Assembly (NCBI GenBank): GCA_021851405.1
Contig: JAJZDW010000029.1
Coordinates: 1-41,393 of the forward strand
Reading direction: 5' to 3'
Source: Pseudomonadota bacterium
GTDB taxonomy: Bacteria > Pseudomonadota > Gammaproteobacteria > Steroidobacterales > Steroidobacteraceae
Length of the DNA stretch: 41,393 nucleotides
Both the position numbers and the translations under genes were made by a program. The notes under the pieces are model-generated. The model made no database searches. It saw only the letters and a list, made by a program, of their open reading frames with translations, and was not told the DNA's origin. This document shows, one piece after another, positions 7,123 through 14,820 of the stretch (position 1 is the first letter of the stretch; each line of letters opens with the position of its first letter).

Positions 7123-9089
7123 TCGGCAAAAAGATCAAGAACCCGAAAAAAAACGCCCCCAAGGCCGAGCGCATCACCGCCCTGCTGGAGTATGTCCGGA
7201 CCCCAGAGCACGAAGACAAGACCGAGAAGTGCGTCTACTCCGGGGCACGCGGCTTCCTCAGCGACACCGACGCTGGGCAAATGGCGGAGATGCTCGCGCT
7301 CGCGCACGATGCTGCGCGTTCACGCGATCCCATCAACCACTATGTCCTGTCGTGGCGCGAGGACGAGCACCCAACGGAACTGCAGATCGAGCAAGCCGTA
7401 GATATCACGCTCGCCGAACTCGGCCTGACGGGACACCAGGTCGTCTACGCTTTGCACCGGGACACCGACCACGACCACCTGCATCTCGTGGTCTCCAGGG
7501 TGCACCCGGAGACCGGCAAGGTCGTCAAACAGGGCCTCGATATCGAGGCACTTCACCGCGCGGTGGCGCGCATCGAGCGCGAACAGGCATGGCAACGCTG
7601 TGACAACGCCCGGTACGCCGTCCGCGAGGACGGCACGCTCGAGAAGCGCCAGCGCAGGCCCGAGCCGTCTGGGCCTTCGAGGAGCGACGGTGCGCGCGAG
7701 TACGAGCGCTATACGGGCAGTCAGAGCGCCGAGCGCCTCGCGCAGGAGCGCGCAGCACCCGTCATCGCCCGGGCACGGTCATGGGCGGAGCTGCACCAGG
7801 GACTCACGGAGATCGGGATGCGGTACGAGCGCAAAGGCTCGGGCGCAATCGTTTGGGTGGGAGAACACCCGGTGAAGGCGTCCAAGGTGGCGCGCGGCGC
7901 GAGCCTGTCGGCCCTGACGAAACGGCTCGGCCCATTTCAGCCGGCGACCGTTGAGCAGGCCGCGAACGCCAAGCGGCAGGTCAAGGAGCGACCCGAGCCG
8001 CCTCACACGGATCCCATCGTGGCCGAGTACCGGGCCGCGAGAGCGGAGTGGTATCGCGAGCGCCGAGCGCAGCGGACGGCACTGCGATCCCGGCACGGCA
8101 CGGAATATCGCGCCATGGTGACCCGGCATCGTGAGGAGCGCGGCGAGCTCGCGGCCGCTCACCTACGCGGGGATGCCGCGCTGGTCGGCCGGAGTCTGCT
8201 CGCGCAACGGGACGCGGCGGAGCGCGCGGCGACGCGCGAACGCCAGCGGAAGGAACGGCAGCGGTTCGCTGGGCACTACCCGGCGATCGATGAATGGCGT
8301 CGACTACAGGGACAGCAGACGGGGCGGTATCGGGATTCGCTGCTCGGCGGGCGCGGCCGAGAAGATGAGACCACCGTGCACCCACGTGATATCCGCGCCT
8401 TCATAGCCGACGTGCGCGGCGCCGCAGTCGCCTACCACCGCGGGGATCATCGAGCGGTCTTCACCGATGCCGGGCGCCGGGTGCAAGTCCACGACCGGGA
8501 AGATCAGGATGGGCTGGTCGGCGCCCTACAGCTCGCTGCCGCGAAATGGGGTGGAAAGGTCTCTATCCAGGGCAGCGCGAAGTTCAGGGCGCGGGCCGCT
8601 CGCGCGGCGGCCCGCGAAGGCATCCGCGTCGTCGACGCCGACCTCGCCGAGATCGTGCGAGACGAGCAGCGCCAGGCGCAGCAGGCCGCAGCCGCCGAGC
8701 AGGCGCGTGCAGCCGAGGCCGAGCGTCAACGGGCGGCGGTGCAGGCCGAGCGGGAGCGGCAGGCGAGAGAGGCAGCGGATGCGGAGCGCCAGCTGCAGGA
8801 GCAGGAGCGTGTTGAGCGTCAGGGACAAGCCGCACTGGAGGCGGAGCTTGCGAAGGCGCACGCGCTCACACAGGGGTTGATCAACGATATGGTGTCGTCG
8901 GGTGATTTCACCTGCTCTGACGCCGAGTGGGCGCGGGCCACGTCCATCGACATGGAGGTCGTGAGACGGGAATGTGCCCAATGGGCTGTCGCGGCACTCG
9001 AGGCTGGGTGGTCGCTCTACACCGAGACGCTGGATTTTGCGCAGGTCGATCCGTCCACCATCTCCGTCCGGCAGGACCTGGGGCGGTAG
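7119..9089 (+). CDS. traI: MOBP-type relaxase with C-terminal LPD7 domain (656 aa)
   Basis: The N-terminal 140 residues form the relaxase nuclease: a candidate catalytic tyrosine at Y25 (LLEYVRT) and motif III as HRDTDHDHLH at 113-122, whose histidines bind the metal. It would cut the plus strand at the oriT nic and lead the transferred strand. A central basic coiled region follows, then an LPD7 module at about 435-530, then a long A/E/Q/R-rich coiled coil at 535-610 and a helical C-terminal domain. Its GTG start overlaps the mobC stop. RP4 TraI is 732 aa and lacks this exact ending. No type IV secretion or coupling-protein gene is visible, so transfer depends on a helper. Confidence 0.9.
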   Translation: MIGKKIKNPKKNAPKAERITALLEYVRTPEHEDKTEKCVYSGARGFLSDTDAGQMAEMLALAHDAARSRDPINHYVLSWREDEHPTELQIEQAVDITLAELGLTGHQVVYALHRDTDHDHLHLVVSRVHPETGKVVKQGLDIEALHRAVARIEREQAWQRCDNARYAVREDGTLEKRQRRPEPSGPSRSDGAREYERYTGSQSAERLAQERAAPVIARARSWAELHQGLTEIGMRYERKGSGAIVWVGEHPVKASKVARGASLSALTKRLGPFQPATVEQAANAKRQVKERPEPPHTDPIVAEYRAARAEWYRERRAQRTALRSRHGTEYRAMVTRHREERGELAAAHLRGDAALVGRSLLAQRDAAERAATRERQRKERQRFAGHYPAIDEWRRLQGQQTGRYRDSLLGGRGREDETTVHPRDIRAFIADVRGAAVAYHRGDHRAVFTDAGRRVQVHDREDQDGLVGALQLAAAKWGGKVSIQGSAKFRARAARAAAREGIRVVDADLAEIVRDEQRQAQQAAAAEQARAAEAERQRAAVQAERERQAREAADAERQLQEQERVERQGQAALEAELAKAHALTQGLINDMVSSGDFTCSDAEWARATSIDMEVVRRECAQWAVAALEAGWSLYTETLDFAQVDPSTISVRQDLGR

Positions 9090-9091
9090 AT

Positions 9092-9418
9092 ATGGACCCG
9101 GACCTCGAACACGATGATCTGCTGGCCGGCGAGGAGCCCGAGCCGTCCGCGCCGGACCCGGCCGCGGCGCTCGCCGCCGTCGCCGAGTGTCTGCGGCACC
9201 TCGCATACGGGTATGGACTCGATCCGCGCGAGCGGGAGGCGTGCCTACGGTTCCTACAGAGGCCGCTGCCCCGTGCGGGTCCTGCTGATATCGATGCGGC
9301 GCGGAAGATCCTCGAGCAGGCCGGCCAGCGGCGTATGGGGGTCCGAGCGCGGGACCGAGCGAGCAAACTATTCGTCCGGCTCGCCGAGCTTGCGGGGGCC
9401 GCTGAGCGGGCCGCCTGA
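9092..9418 (+). CDS. Hypothetical protein downstream of the relaxase (108 aa)
   Basis: The gene starts 2 bp after the relaxase stop, so it is in the same operon; the ATG at 9092 is chosen for that reason. The protein has an acidic N-terminus (MDPDLEHDDLLAGEEPEPSA) and then a helical domain with a basic C-terminus (RRMGVRARDRASKLFVRLAEL). No family was recognised. A role beside the relaxase is likely from context only. Confidence 0.7.
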   Translation: MDPDLEHDDLLAGEEPEPSAPDPAAALAAVAECLRHLAYGYGLDPREREACLRFLQRPLPRAGPADIDAARKILEQAGQRRMGVRARDRASKLFVRLAELAGAAERAA

Positions 9419-9456
9419 TGCCGCTAGGAAGGCGAGTAAGGCCACGCCGGGACGGA

Positions 9457-9843
9457 CTATGACGGCCTTCGCTCGGCGGCCTGTCGCCAGAAGGCGGCGA
9501 ACACGGACAGCCCCGGCCAGCGGTCGCCTGGGACGCGAAGCTCCCCAGTGACGATTGTCCCGGCAGAATCACGCAGGCCGAGCATCACGGACACATCACG
9601 CGCATCCGGCACCGCTTGGCCCGGGGCAGCCCCCTGCACGTCGAAGGCGTACCGCAACGCCGAGTCGGCCTTGAGTCGCGCGACCACCTCGGCACGGCGC
9701 CGTTCCAGGTCGGCGACTGCGGGAGCAGGAGGGCCTGCTGATACTGCTAATCCTGCCAATTTGCCCGCCCCGCCATCTCCTAGATTAGCAGGATTAGCAG
9801 GGGGGTACCCGCGTGCGCGCAGGATCTCGTCGAGCTTGCTCAT
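9457..9843 (-). CDS. Hypothetical protein after the DUF3987 gene (128 aa)
   Basis: The likely start is the ATG at 9843 (MSKLDEILRARGY), which overlaps the end of the DUF3987 gene by 1 codon, so the two are coupled. The first 20 residues look like a conserved N-terminal helix. A low-complexity stretch follows (PPANPANLG, LAGLAVSAG) whose DNA holds a 13 bp inverted repeat. The C-terminal half has a helix (ERRRAEVVARLKADSALRYA) and beta segments. The function is unknown. It is convergent with the gene ending at 9418. Confidence 0.65.
   Translation of the reverse strand: MSKLDEILRARGYPPANPANLGDGGAGKLAGLAVSAGPPAPAVADLERRRAEVVARLKADSALRYAFDVQGAAPGQAVPDARDVSVMLGLRDSAGTIVTGELRVPGDRWPGLSVFAAFWRQAAERRPS
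9744..9800. repeat. Inverted repeat inside a coding region
   Basis: CTGCTAATCCTGC at 9744-9756 and its exact complement GCAGGATTAGCAG at 9788-9800 are separated by 31 bp. The surrounding bases add partial extra copies of the CTGCTAATC unit. The repeat encodes the PANPAN and LAGLAV segments of the hypothetical protein. The AT-richer unit stands out from the high-GC neighbours. Confidence 0.85.
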
Positions 9844-9845
9844 GC

Positions 9846-11480
9846 CTATACTCCGCTCGGCGGGACAGGCGGCGAGATATGCATGGTCCACACACGTCTA
9901 CGCTTGGCGCCGCCCCGGACTTTCCCGCCCTCTACAGGGATAGCCCATCCGGTCCGTTCGAGTGCCTGCATTGCCTTGCTCAGCGCCTCGATTTCGCGGA
10001 CTACATTGGGGCCGCTCTGTAGCAGCTCGGACGAGGAGACCTCCGTCTGCTTTCGGTCGCGACACCACTGCAGGATCGCCTCGGCGTGCTGAATGTGGGA
10101 AGGGATCATCGCGTGCCCCACGATCCGCCGCGCCTCGCCCAAGTAGTGCCGCATGAGGGCAGCGCCGCGCTCTACTGCTTCGGCGTGGATATCCGTTGCA
10201 TCACCACGCTCGAGCAGGGTGAGCACGCCCGCGATACGCAGGATTTGTGCAGCCGCCTTGGCACCCCATGCCCTCACGTTTGCATACACCCCACCCGGTC
10301 GCATCTCCTCCTCGATGGCATCGTGGATAGCGATCCATGTCTGTTTAGCCGGAGGCGTCAACTGAATCGCTGGCGGGTCCAATTCAGACTCAGACAGTTC
10401 GCCGTTCCGCAGCTCTCGATATGGTAGTTCGCGCTGTAACAAATCCATGATCGCCCTGGCATATGTCAGTAACGCCGGGTCCTGTGATATATCCACCTCA
10501 TTGTATGGTCGATATCCGATCGTCGAGTCAGGCCATTCCAACAGCGATCGCGCGAGTAGTCCCTGTCCGATTAATATGTCGTTAGACAATACTTGCTCAG
10601 CCACGACTGGCTGGATCATGAGGTGGAACGCCAAGCGGCGGCCAAAATACTTATTCAAACCGTCCGTTACCCGGAGGCGATCGTACGCCCCACAATCCCA
10701 TAGTTTCGAGAGTCCCGCCGCTGTCTTGAGGCAGTTTTCCGCATTCATCGAGTGCCCGCCGAAGACATCGCCGGCATCATTGTTATAGAGCCCGAGAGTC
10801 GGGCGGCCCTTAGCGAATATTTGGTGCAACGCCTCAAGTGTTGGCGCCCCAGCAAGCAGAATCGGTTTCCGCGGCTCTTTCGGCGGCTCCCCAAGCCCCA
10901 AGATCCGGTCGCGTATGTACTCCCTGGCATCATTTTCAACTTCTTTTGGGATTTTGCCGGATGTCGTCGCGCGGCGGGCGGCATCATAAGCCTCTTTTTC
11001 GATTTCGTATTGTTTATAGTCCGATTCCCATTTATCCAGGTTGGCCCGCTCAAACTCCTGATGAGCGCGCAGCGCAACATTATCGACAGCTGTCTTTCGC
11101 TCGCCACTCTCGCCGATAGAAAGCGCGTACAGGCTCAGCAGCTCGCGGCGGCCATCAATCAGGACATCGGCGAACGGCTGCGCCGCGAGGCTCGCGGCCG
11201 ACAGGAATGATTGCGCGCACATGGCTGCGGGGGCCTGGATAGTCTCTCGGACCCTGAGCACGGCGGGGGCAAGAATCCGTCCCAAGGCATCCAGTGGATA
11301 AGGTTCAGCCGGCGGAAGTGGCCGCCGCAGCGGCTCCGGTTCCGCCGGCAGCGCGCGCGGCCGCTCCCGGTTCACTTGCGCCGCCGGCGCACCGCCGACC
11401 TCGGCGTCGAGTTCTCGCCCGAGCCATGCGCTATCGGCGCGAAGGCGATCCGCCGACATGAGAGGCGTCGGCTTATTCAT
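9846..11480 (-). CDS. DUF3987 (YfjI-type) protein of the mobile element (544 aa)
   Basis: The region around residues 60-540 matches the DUF3987 family: LGRILAPAVLRVRETIQAP, a P-loop-like GESGERKT at 123-130, a long charged insertion (EKEAYDAARR), and KPILLAGAPTLEAL before the second half of the ATPase-like core. These proteins are common on plasmids, phages and integrated elements and are thought to be primase/helicase-related replication proteins, though the biochemistry is little known. The start chosen is the ATG at 11480 (MNKPTPLMSADRLRADSAWL), which overlaps the AlpA-like stop. Upstream codons in the same frame look out of frame. It precedes a small coupled gene. Confidence 0.85.
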   Translation of the reverse strand: MNKPTPLMSADRLRADSAWLGRELDAEVGGAPAAQVNRERPRALPAEPEPLRRPLPPAEPYPLDALGRILAPAVLRVRETIQAPAAMCAQSFLSAASLAAQPFADVLIDGRRELLSLYALSIGESGERKTAVDNVALRAHQEFERANLDKWESDYKQYEIEKEAYDAARRATTSGKIPKEVENDAREYIRDRILGLGEPPKEPRKPILLAGAPTLEALHQIFAKGRPTLGLYNNDAGDVFGGHSMNAENCLKTAAGLSKLWDCGAYDRLRVTDGLNKYFGRRLAFHLMIQPVVAEQVLSNDILIGQGLLARSLLEWPDSTIGYRPYNEVDISQDPALLTYARAIMDLLQRELPYRELRNGELSESELDPPAIQLTPPAKQTWIAIHDAIEEEMRPGGVYANVRAWGAKAAAQILRIAGVLTLLERGDATDIHAEAVERGAALMRHYLGEARRIVGHAMIPSHIQHAEAILQWCRDRKQTEVSSSELLQSGPNVVREIEALSKAMQALERTGWAIPVEGGKVRGGAKRRRVWTMHISPPVPPSGV

Positions 11481-11919
11481 GACGGGCAACCGCCGGTGTC
11501 CTCGTGCCGCGGGGACCGCTGGCTCCCACGTCCGTGCCGTCCAGTGGTCGCTGCGCGGTCGACGAACCCCCGCGGCCCTCGCCACTTGCTCGGGACGCCC
11601 CGCTGCGCGTTGGCTTCAGCGCCGTCCATGAGCTACCTGCGCCCCCCGCGGGGGCGGGGCGCCGCTGGCCGTGCGCCTCCGGCGACGCTCTCCTTGCCTC
11701 CTCGGCGGTGGGGCGAGGGTTACGCCGAGAGCGATCGACACGCCGGGTGGCAAGCCATTGTTCGAGGTCCCGAAGGTCATATCTGACCGCGCGGCCGACT
11801 CGATACCAGGGTGGGCCAGGGGTGCGGCCACCAACGTGACCGCGACTTCGGTCTGCGCGCAGAAATGCGACCGAGACGCCAAGGTAGGCGGCGGCGGCGC
11901 GTTCGTTGATAAGAGGCAT
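11473..11919 (-). CDS. AlpA/excisionase-like HTH protein (148 aa)
   Basis: The first 62 residues are a MerR/excisionase-type winged HTH (MPLINERAAAAYLGVSVAFL, then YRVGRAVRYDLRDLEQWLA), the form found in AlpA and helix-turn-helix family 17 proteins. They are followed by an R/G/P-rich tail of about 85 residues that looks disordered. AlpA-like proteins in integrated elements commonly act as excisionase or as activators of the integrase. Here it heads a run with the DUF3987 gene and overlaps its start. The long tail is unusual for the family and may be partly a result of the high GC content. Confidence 0.8.
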   Translation of the reverse strand: MPLINERAAAAYLGVSVAFLRADRSRGHVGGRTPGPPWYRVGRAVRYDLRDLEQWLATRRVDRSRRNPRPTAEEARRASPEAHGQRRPAPAGGAGSSWTALKPTRSGASRASGEGRGGSSTAQRPLDGTDVGASGPRGTRTPAVARHE

Positions 11920-12041
11920 GGCTGACTCCGTTGTACAGCGTGTTACGGAGCAGGATCGTGCGAGATGTTGTTACACGTGAATGAGCCAAGTATCGCCGGA
12001 GGCGATCATGGCTGTTTTTAGGTCCAGTATTGATCTGGCCG

Positions 12042-12059
12042 GGGGCGCCCGGGCGCCCC
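12042..12059. terminator. GC-rich perfect palindrome after the DUF6387-like gene
   Basis: GGGGCGCCCGGGCGCCCC is an 18 bp perfect palindrome 17 bp beyond the end of the minus-strand gene at 12077. It could form a strong hairpin in the transcript, but there is no T-tract on either side, so a classic Rho-independent terminator is not certain. It may instead be a protein-binding site. Confidence 0.4.
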
Positions 12060-12076
12060 GCTGCACATGGTATCGG

Positions 12077-13174
12077 CTATCGTAGTTCTGCAATGAATGC
12101 TTGCACTTCGTACCCGAGTTCCACCAGCGTGGCGTAGGTCATGACATCCATTGCGAGCTCGCGTACTGTCCGACGCAATCGACGTGGATCGTCCTCCTTC
12201 CCTCCGAGCTTATTGGGGTCCGGAAATATCAGTTGACCGATCTTGCTGTCGCTCAGCGACAGATCCAGCGCATGACTCGCGAACTCGAGATCGATATAGC
12301 CCAGAATCCGATACTCACTCCACCGCTTGAGCGGCGCGCGCCGAGCGGGCGCGGCGGTGAAGCCTTCTCGCTCGTACCGCTGACGGACCGCTGCAAGCCA
12401 ACGCCGAAACGCCTCCTTCAGTACCTCGTCACCGGCGCGGAGGTCCACCTCCAGCCGCGCGCGCTGCCAGGAGTTACTCTTGTCCTCCGGGGAGTCTCTG
12501 ACACAATTCTCGCTCACCGCGTTTGCCATTGCCGTTCGCACCTCCTGGCGGAGCGCCGGCAGCAACGGATCCGCCAACAACTGCCGCACCGCATGGGTAC
12601 GCGCACTCGCGATATTCCCGCCAAGTTGCTTCGTCTTTTGAATCATGTGCAACGAAGGATTTGCCCTGTTGAGTTCGCGGTGCAAACAGTCCCGTCCCGC
12701 CTCTATGACCGGATCCCGCGCGATCAGGCGTGGGGCCGTCTCGGCTCTCCGCGCGTCCAATGCGGCCATCAGCTCCTCGTAATCCTCAGCACTCGCCTTT
12801 CCCTGCATTGACTGAATCAACCGCTGCCAGTGGTACGCCGTTTTCCAGTATGCAGGGAATTGGAAGGTGGAGCGACCAATCGACACGACGAGAGGCTTTG
12901 TGTCGAGCGGGGCGCCCGGCGGCGGGGGCACGCCGCCCCCATCGGGGTCGACAGGCAGGGTCATTCCGAAACGGCGAGCGATGCTCTTGATCCGCCGACT
13001 CGCCGCGCTTTCCCAATCGGGGAGAAGAAGCATTGCGCCGAGGTGGCTTCGATATTCCAGGCAGACCCACCAGTCGAGCACATCCATGCCGACACACTGA
13101 TAGCGGTTTGCAGAAAAGCCAAGCTCGCCGATCGAGGCTGCGGCGTGCTGAATGTCCTCCTTGCGCGGCCTCAT
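12077..13174 (-). CDS. DUF6387-like integrase-associated protein (365 aa)
   Basis: The C-terminal third (EVDLRAGDEVLKEAFRRWLA, then KRWSEYRILGYIDLEFASHA, IGQLIFPD and RRLRRTVRELAMD) resembles what I recall of DUF6387, a family seen next to tyrosine recombinases on genomic islands. The N-terminal part, including DVLDWWVCLEYRSHLGAMLL, has no recognised domain. The start at 13174 (MRPRKEDIQ) is preferred because the frame further upstream overlaps the integrase end and reads as low-complexity R-rich sequence. It follows the integrase by 28 bp on the same strand. The function is unknown; a role in integration or excision control is inference. Confidence 0.6.
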   Translation of the reverse strand: MRPRKEDIQHAAASIGELGFSANRYQCVGMDVLDWWVCLEYRSHLGAMLLLPDWESAASRRIKSIARRFGMTLPVDPDGGGVPPPPGAPLDTKPLVVSIGRSTFQFPAYWKTAYHWQRLIQSMQGKASAEDYEELMAALDARRAETAPRLIARDPVIEAGRDCLHRELNRANPSLHMIQKTKQLGGNIASARTHAVRQLLADPLLPALRQEVRTAMANAVSENCVRDSPEDKSNSWQRARLEVDLRAGDEVLKEAFRRWLAAVRQRYEREGFTAAPARRAPLKRWSEYRILGYIDLEFASHALDLSLSDSKIGQLIFPDPNKLGGKEDDPRRLRRTVRELAMDVMTYATLVELGYEVQAFIAELR

Positions 13175-13202
13175 TTCCGGCCTCGCTTGTTGCGGCTTTG
13201 AA

Positions 13203-14399
13203 TCACGGTGGCACCAACTTGGCGACCGCCTCGCGTTTCTGGTCCGGCGCGAGATGCGCATAGCGCAATGTCATTGCCATGGAGCCGTGCCCGAGAAGTT
13301 CACGCACCGTGTTCAGCGGGACACCAGCTTGGACGAGCCGACTGGCGAAATGATGGCGCAAGTCATGCCATCGAAACTTCGTGATTTTGGCGCGTTCGAG
13401 CAGCGCCGCCCACGCGGTCTTGAATCCGGTATCGATGGAGATCACGCGCTCGGTGTCCGACACCTGCTCCTTCCAATTCTTCAGCACTTCCAGCGCCTCG
13501 TCATTGAGAGGGATATGCCGGGTCTGCATGTTCTTCGCCGTGGAGCCTTCGACGGTCAGCTGCTTACCCTTCATATCCACGGCTGCCCACTTGAGCGAGA
13601 GGAGCTCGCCGCGGCGCATGCCAGTGTTCATGGAGAGAACCACGGCGGGGGTCAAATGGTCGCCGTAGTGCGGAAGGGTCGGCAGGGAATCTTGATTCCG
13701 GGCCCGGCGCCAGCGATTCGCCGACTCTCGGGCGGCGCGCACCTCCGCGTCGCGCTCGCTGAGGGACTCCCTGAGCCGCTTTTCCTCGGCCGGGTCCAAA
13801 TACCGGACCTTCGGCATGCGGTCGATTCTGGGGCGCTCCACGCGGCGGACGACATTATCGGGGAGCTTGCCGAGCTTGACGGCGCGGGAGAGCACACCCG
13901 AAAGGGTCATCACATCGCGCAGGATGGTCGAAGGTTCGGTTCCTGCGCCGAGACGCTCGGTGCGCCAACGCTCGATCATCTCCACGGTGATATCGGTCAG
14001 CGGCCTGGGATACCACGGGCCGAAACACGTCTGGATCCGCTGCAAGGTTCGCTCCGCCCCCTTCGGCCGGTTCACGAGCAGCCAAGGCCGATATGCTTCC
14101 TGGACGAACTGGCCGAGCGTCAGTCCGGGAGCGCCATCAAGACCATGCAGCGGAGGTCTACCGTGCGCGACGTTGCCGAGCACTGCCTGGCAGCGTTCGC
14201 GGGCCTCATCCGGCGTGAACTCGCCGACCCGGCCGAGCCGCACCCGCCGGCCGCGCCCGACCTGTACAAAGTACGTGCGCACGTTGCGCTCGATCCTGAG
14301 CACGAAGCCGATCAGCCGCGTGTCGCGGATATCGAAGGGCTTGTCCCTGAACTGGGCGGCATTCCCCTTGAGCAGGTTCGCCGAGATGATGGCTCGCAC
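13203..14399 (-). CDS. int: Tyrosine recombinase (integrase) of the left element
   Basis: This is a phage-type integrase with an N-terminal arm-binding domain (FDIRDTRLIGFVLRIERN), a SAM-like core-binding domain and a catalytic domain. Counted from the GTG at 14399, catalytic residues are R262 (GMRRGELL), K289, H345 and R348 (HDLRHHFASRL), H371 (LGHGSMAMTLRY) and Y380. The frame is open up to 14465, but the GTG gives the usual N-terminus. The start lies about 200 bp from the tRNA-Thr(CGT) 3' fragment at 14603-14652, its likely attachment site. All active-site residues are present, so the enzyme should be functional. Confidence 0.9.
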   Translation of the reverse strand: MRAIISANLLKGNAAQFRDKPFDIRDTRLIGFVLRIERNVRTYFVQVGRGRRVRLGRVGEFTPDEARERCQAVLGNVAHGRPPLHGLDGAPGLTLGQFVQEAYRPWLLVNRPKGAERTLQRIQTCFGPWYPRPLTDITVEMIERWRTERLGAGTEPSTILRDVMTLSGVLSRAVKLGKLPDNVVRRVERPRIDRMPKVRYLDPAEEKRLRESLSERDAEVRAARESANRWRRARNQDSLPTLPHYGDHLTPAVVLSMNTGMRRGELLSLKWAAVDMKGKQLTVEGSTAKNMQTRHIPLNDEALEVLKNWKEQVSDTERVISIDTGFKTAWAALLERAKITKFRWHDLRHHFASRLVQAGVPLNTVRELLGHGSMAMTLRYAHLAPDQKREAVAKLVPP

Positions 14400-14602
14400 G
14401 GATAAGCCTCTTGCTGGCCGGATGCCTGAATGCAATGGCCACTTGCGCGGCACTTGCAAGTGCAAGTAGAGTATACAGCCGTGGCAGACCGTAGCAATGA
14501 GTATGCGAGGTTAGGATTCACGGAACTCTGGAAATTCCAGGATTTCGTGGGCTCAGAGCGGCAAGTGGCTGAAATTCCCGGAAGTCGTGAAAACGGTCTT
14601 TT

Positions 14603-14652
14603 TCGCATTCGTAATGCGCGGGTCGTAGGTTCGAATCCTATTCCCGGCACCA
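14603..14652 (+). other. att site: 3' fragment of a tRNA-Thr(CGT) gene
   Basis: The sequence has an anticodon stem-loop with loop TTCGTAA (anticodon CGT at 14610-14612), a T arm GTAGGTTCGAATCCTAT at 14625-14641, a 3' acceptor strand TCCCGGC and ACCA at 14649-14652. It closely resembles E. coli thrW over this part. No 5' half with D arm or matching GCCGGGA acceptor strand is found upstream, so this is not a complete tRNA gene. Such a 3' remnant marks the distal edge of an element that integrated into the tRNA; the element body lies to the left. Confidence 0.85.
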
Positions 14653-14762
14653 TTCAAGACTCTAGTGCCGTCCCATCGCATCCTGATATGCTTATAAATC
14701 CAATACTTAGCAGGCAGTCGGAGAAAACAGGACCCTGTTAGACCTTGCGAGAGCGTGCTAAG

Positions 14763-14814
14763 TGGGGGCATGACTGGGGGCATTAGGGCGCTCGCCCTGC
14801 CTGATTGGGGGCAT
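14763..14814 (+). repeat. Three TGGGGGCAT repeats upstream of the P4-type integrase
   Basis: Direct copies lie at 14763-14771, 14775-14783 and 14806-14814, within 60 bp ahead of the integrase start at 14821. Such G-rich direct repeats between att and a DUF4102-type integrase fit arm-type binding sites or an autoregulatory site. A short inverted repeat GGGCG/CGCCC lies between copies two and three. Confidence 0.7.
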
Positions 14815-14820
14815 CCTCCC

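Noticed and set aside
14603-14652. A functional tRNA-Thr gene
   Set aside because: The 5' acceptor strand, D arm and first part of the molecule are absent.
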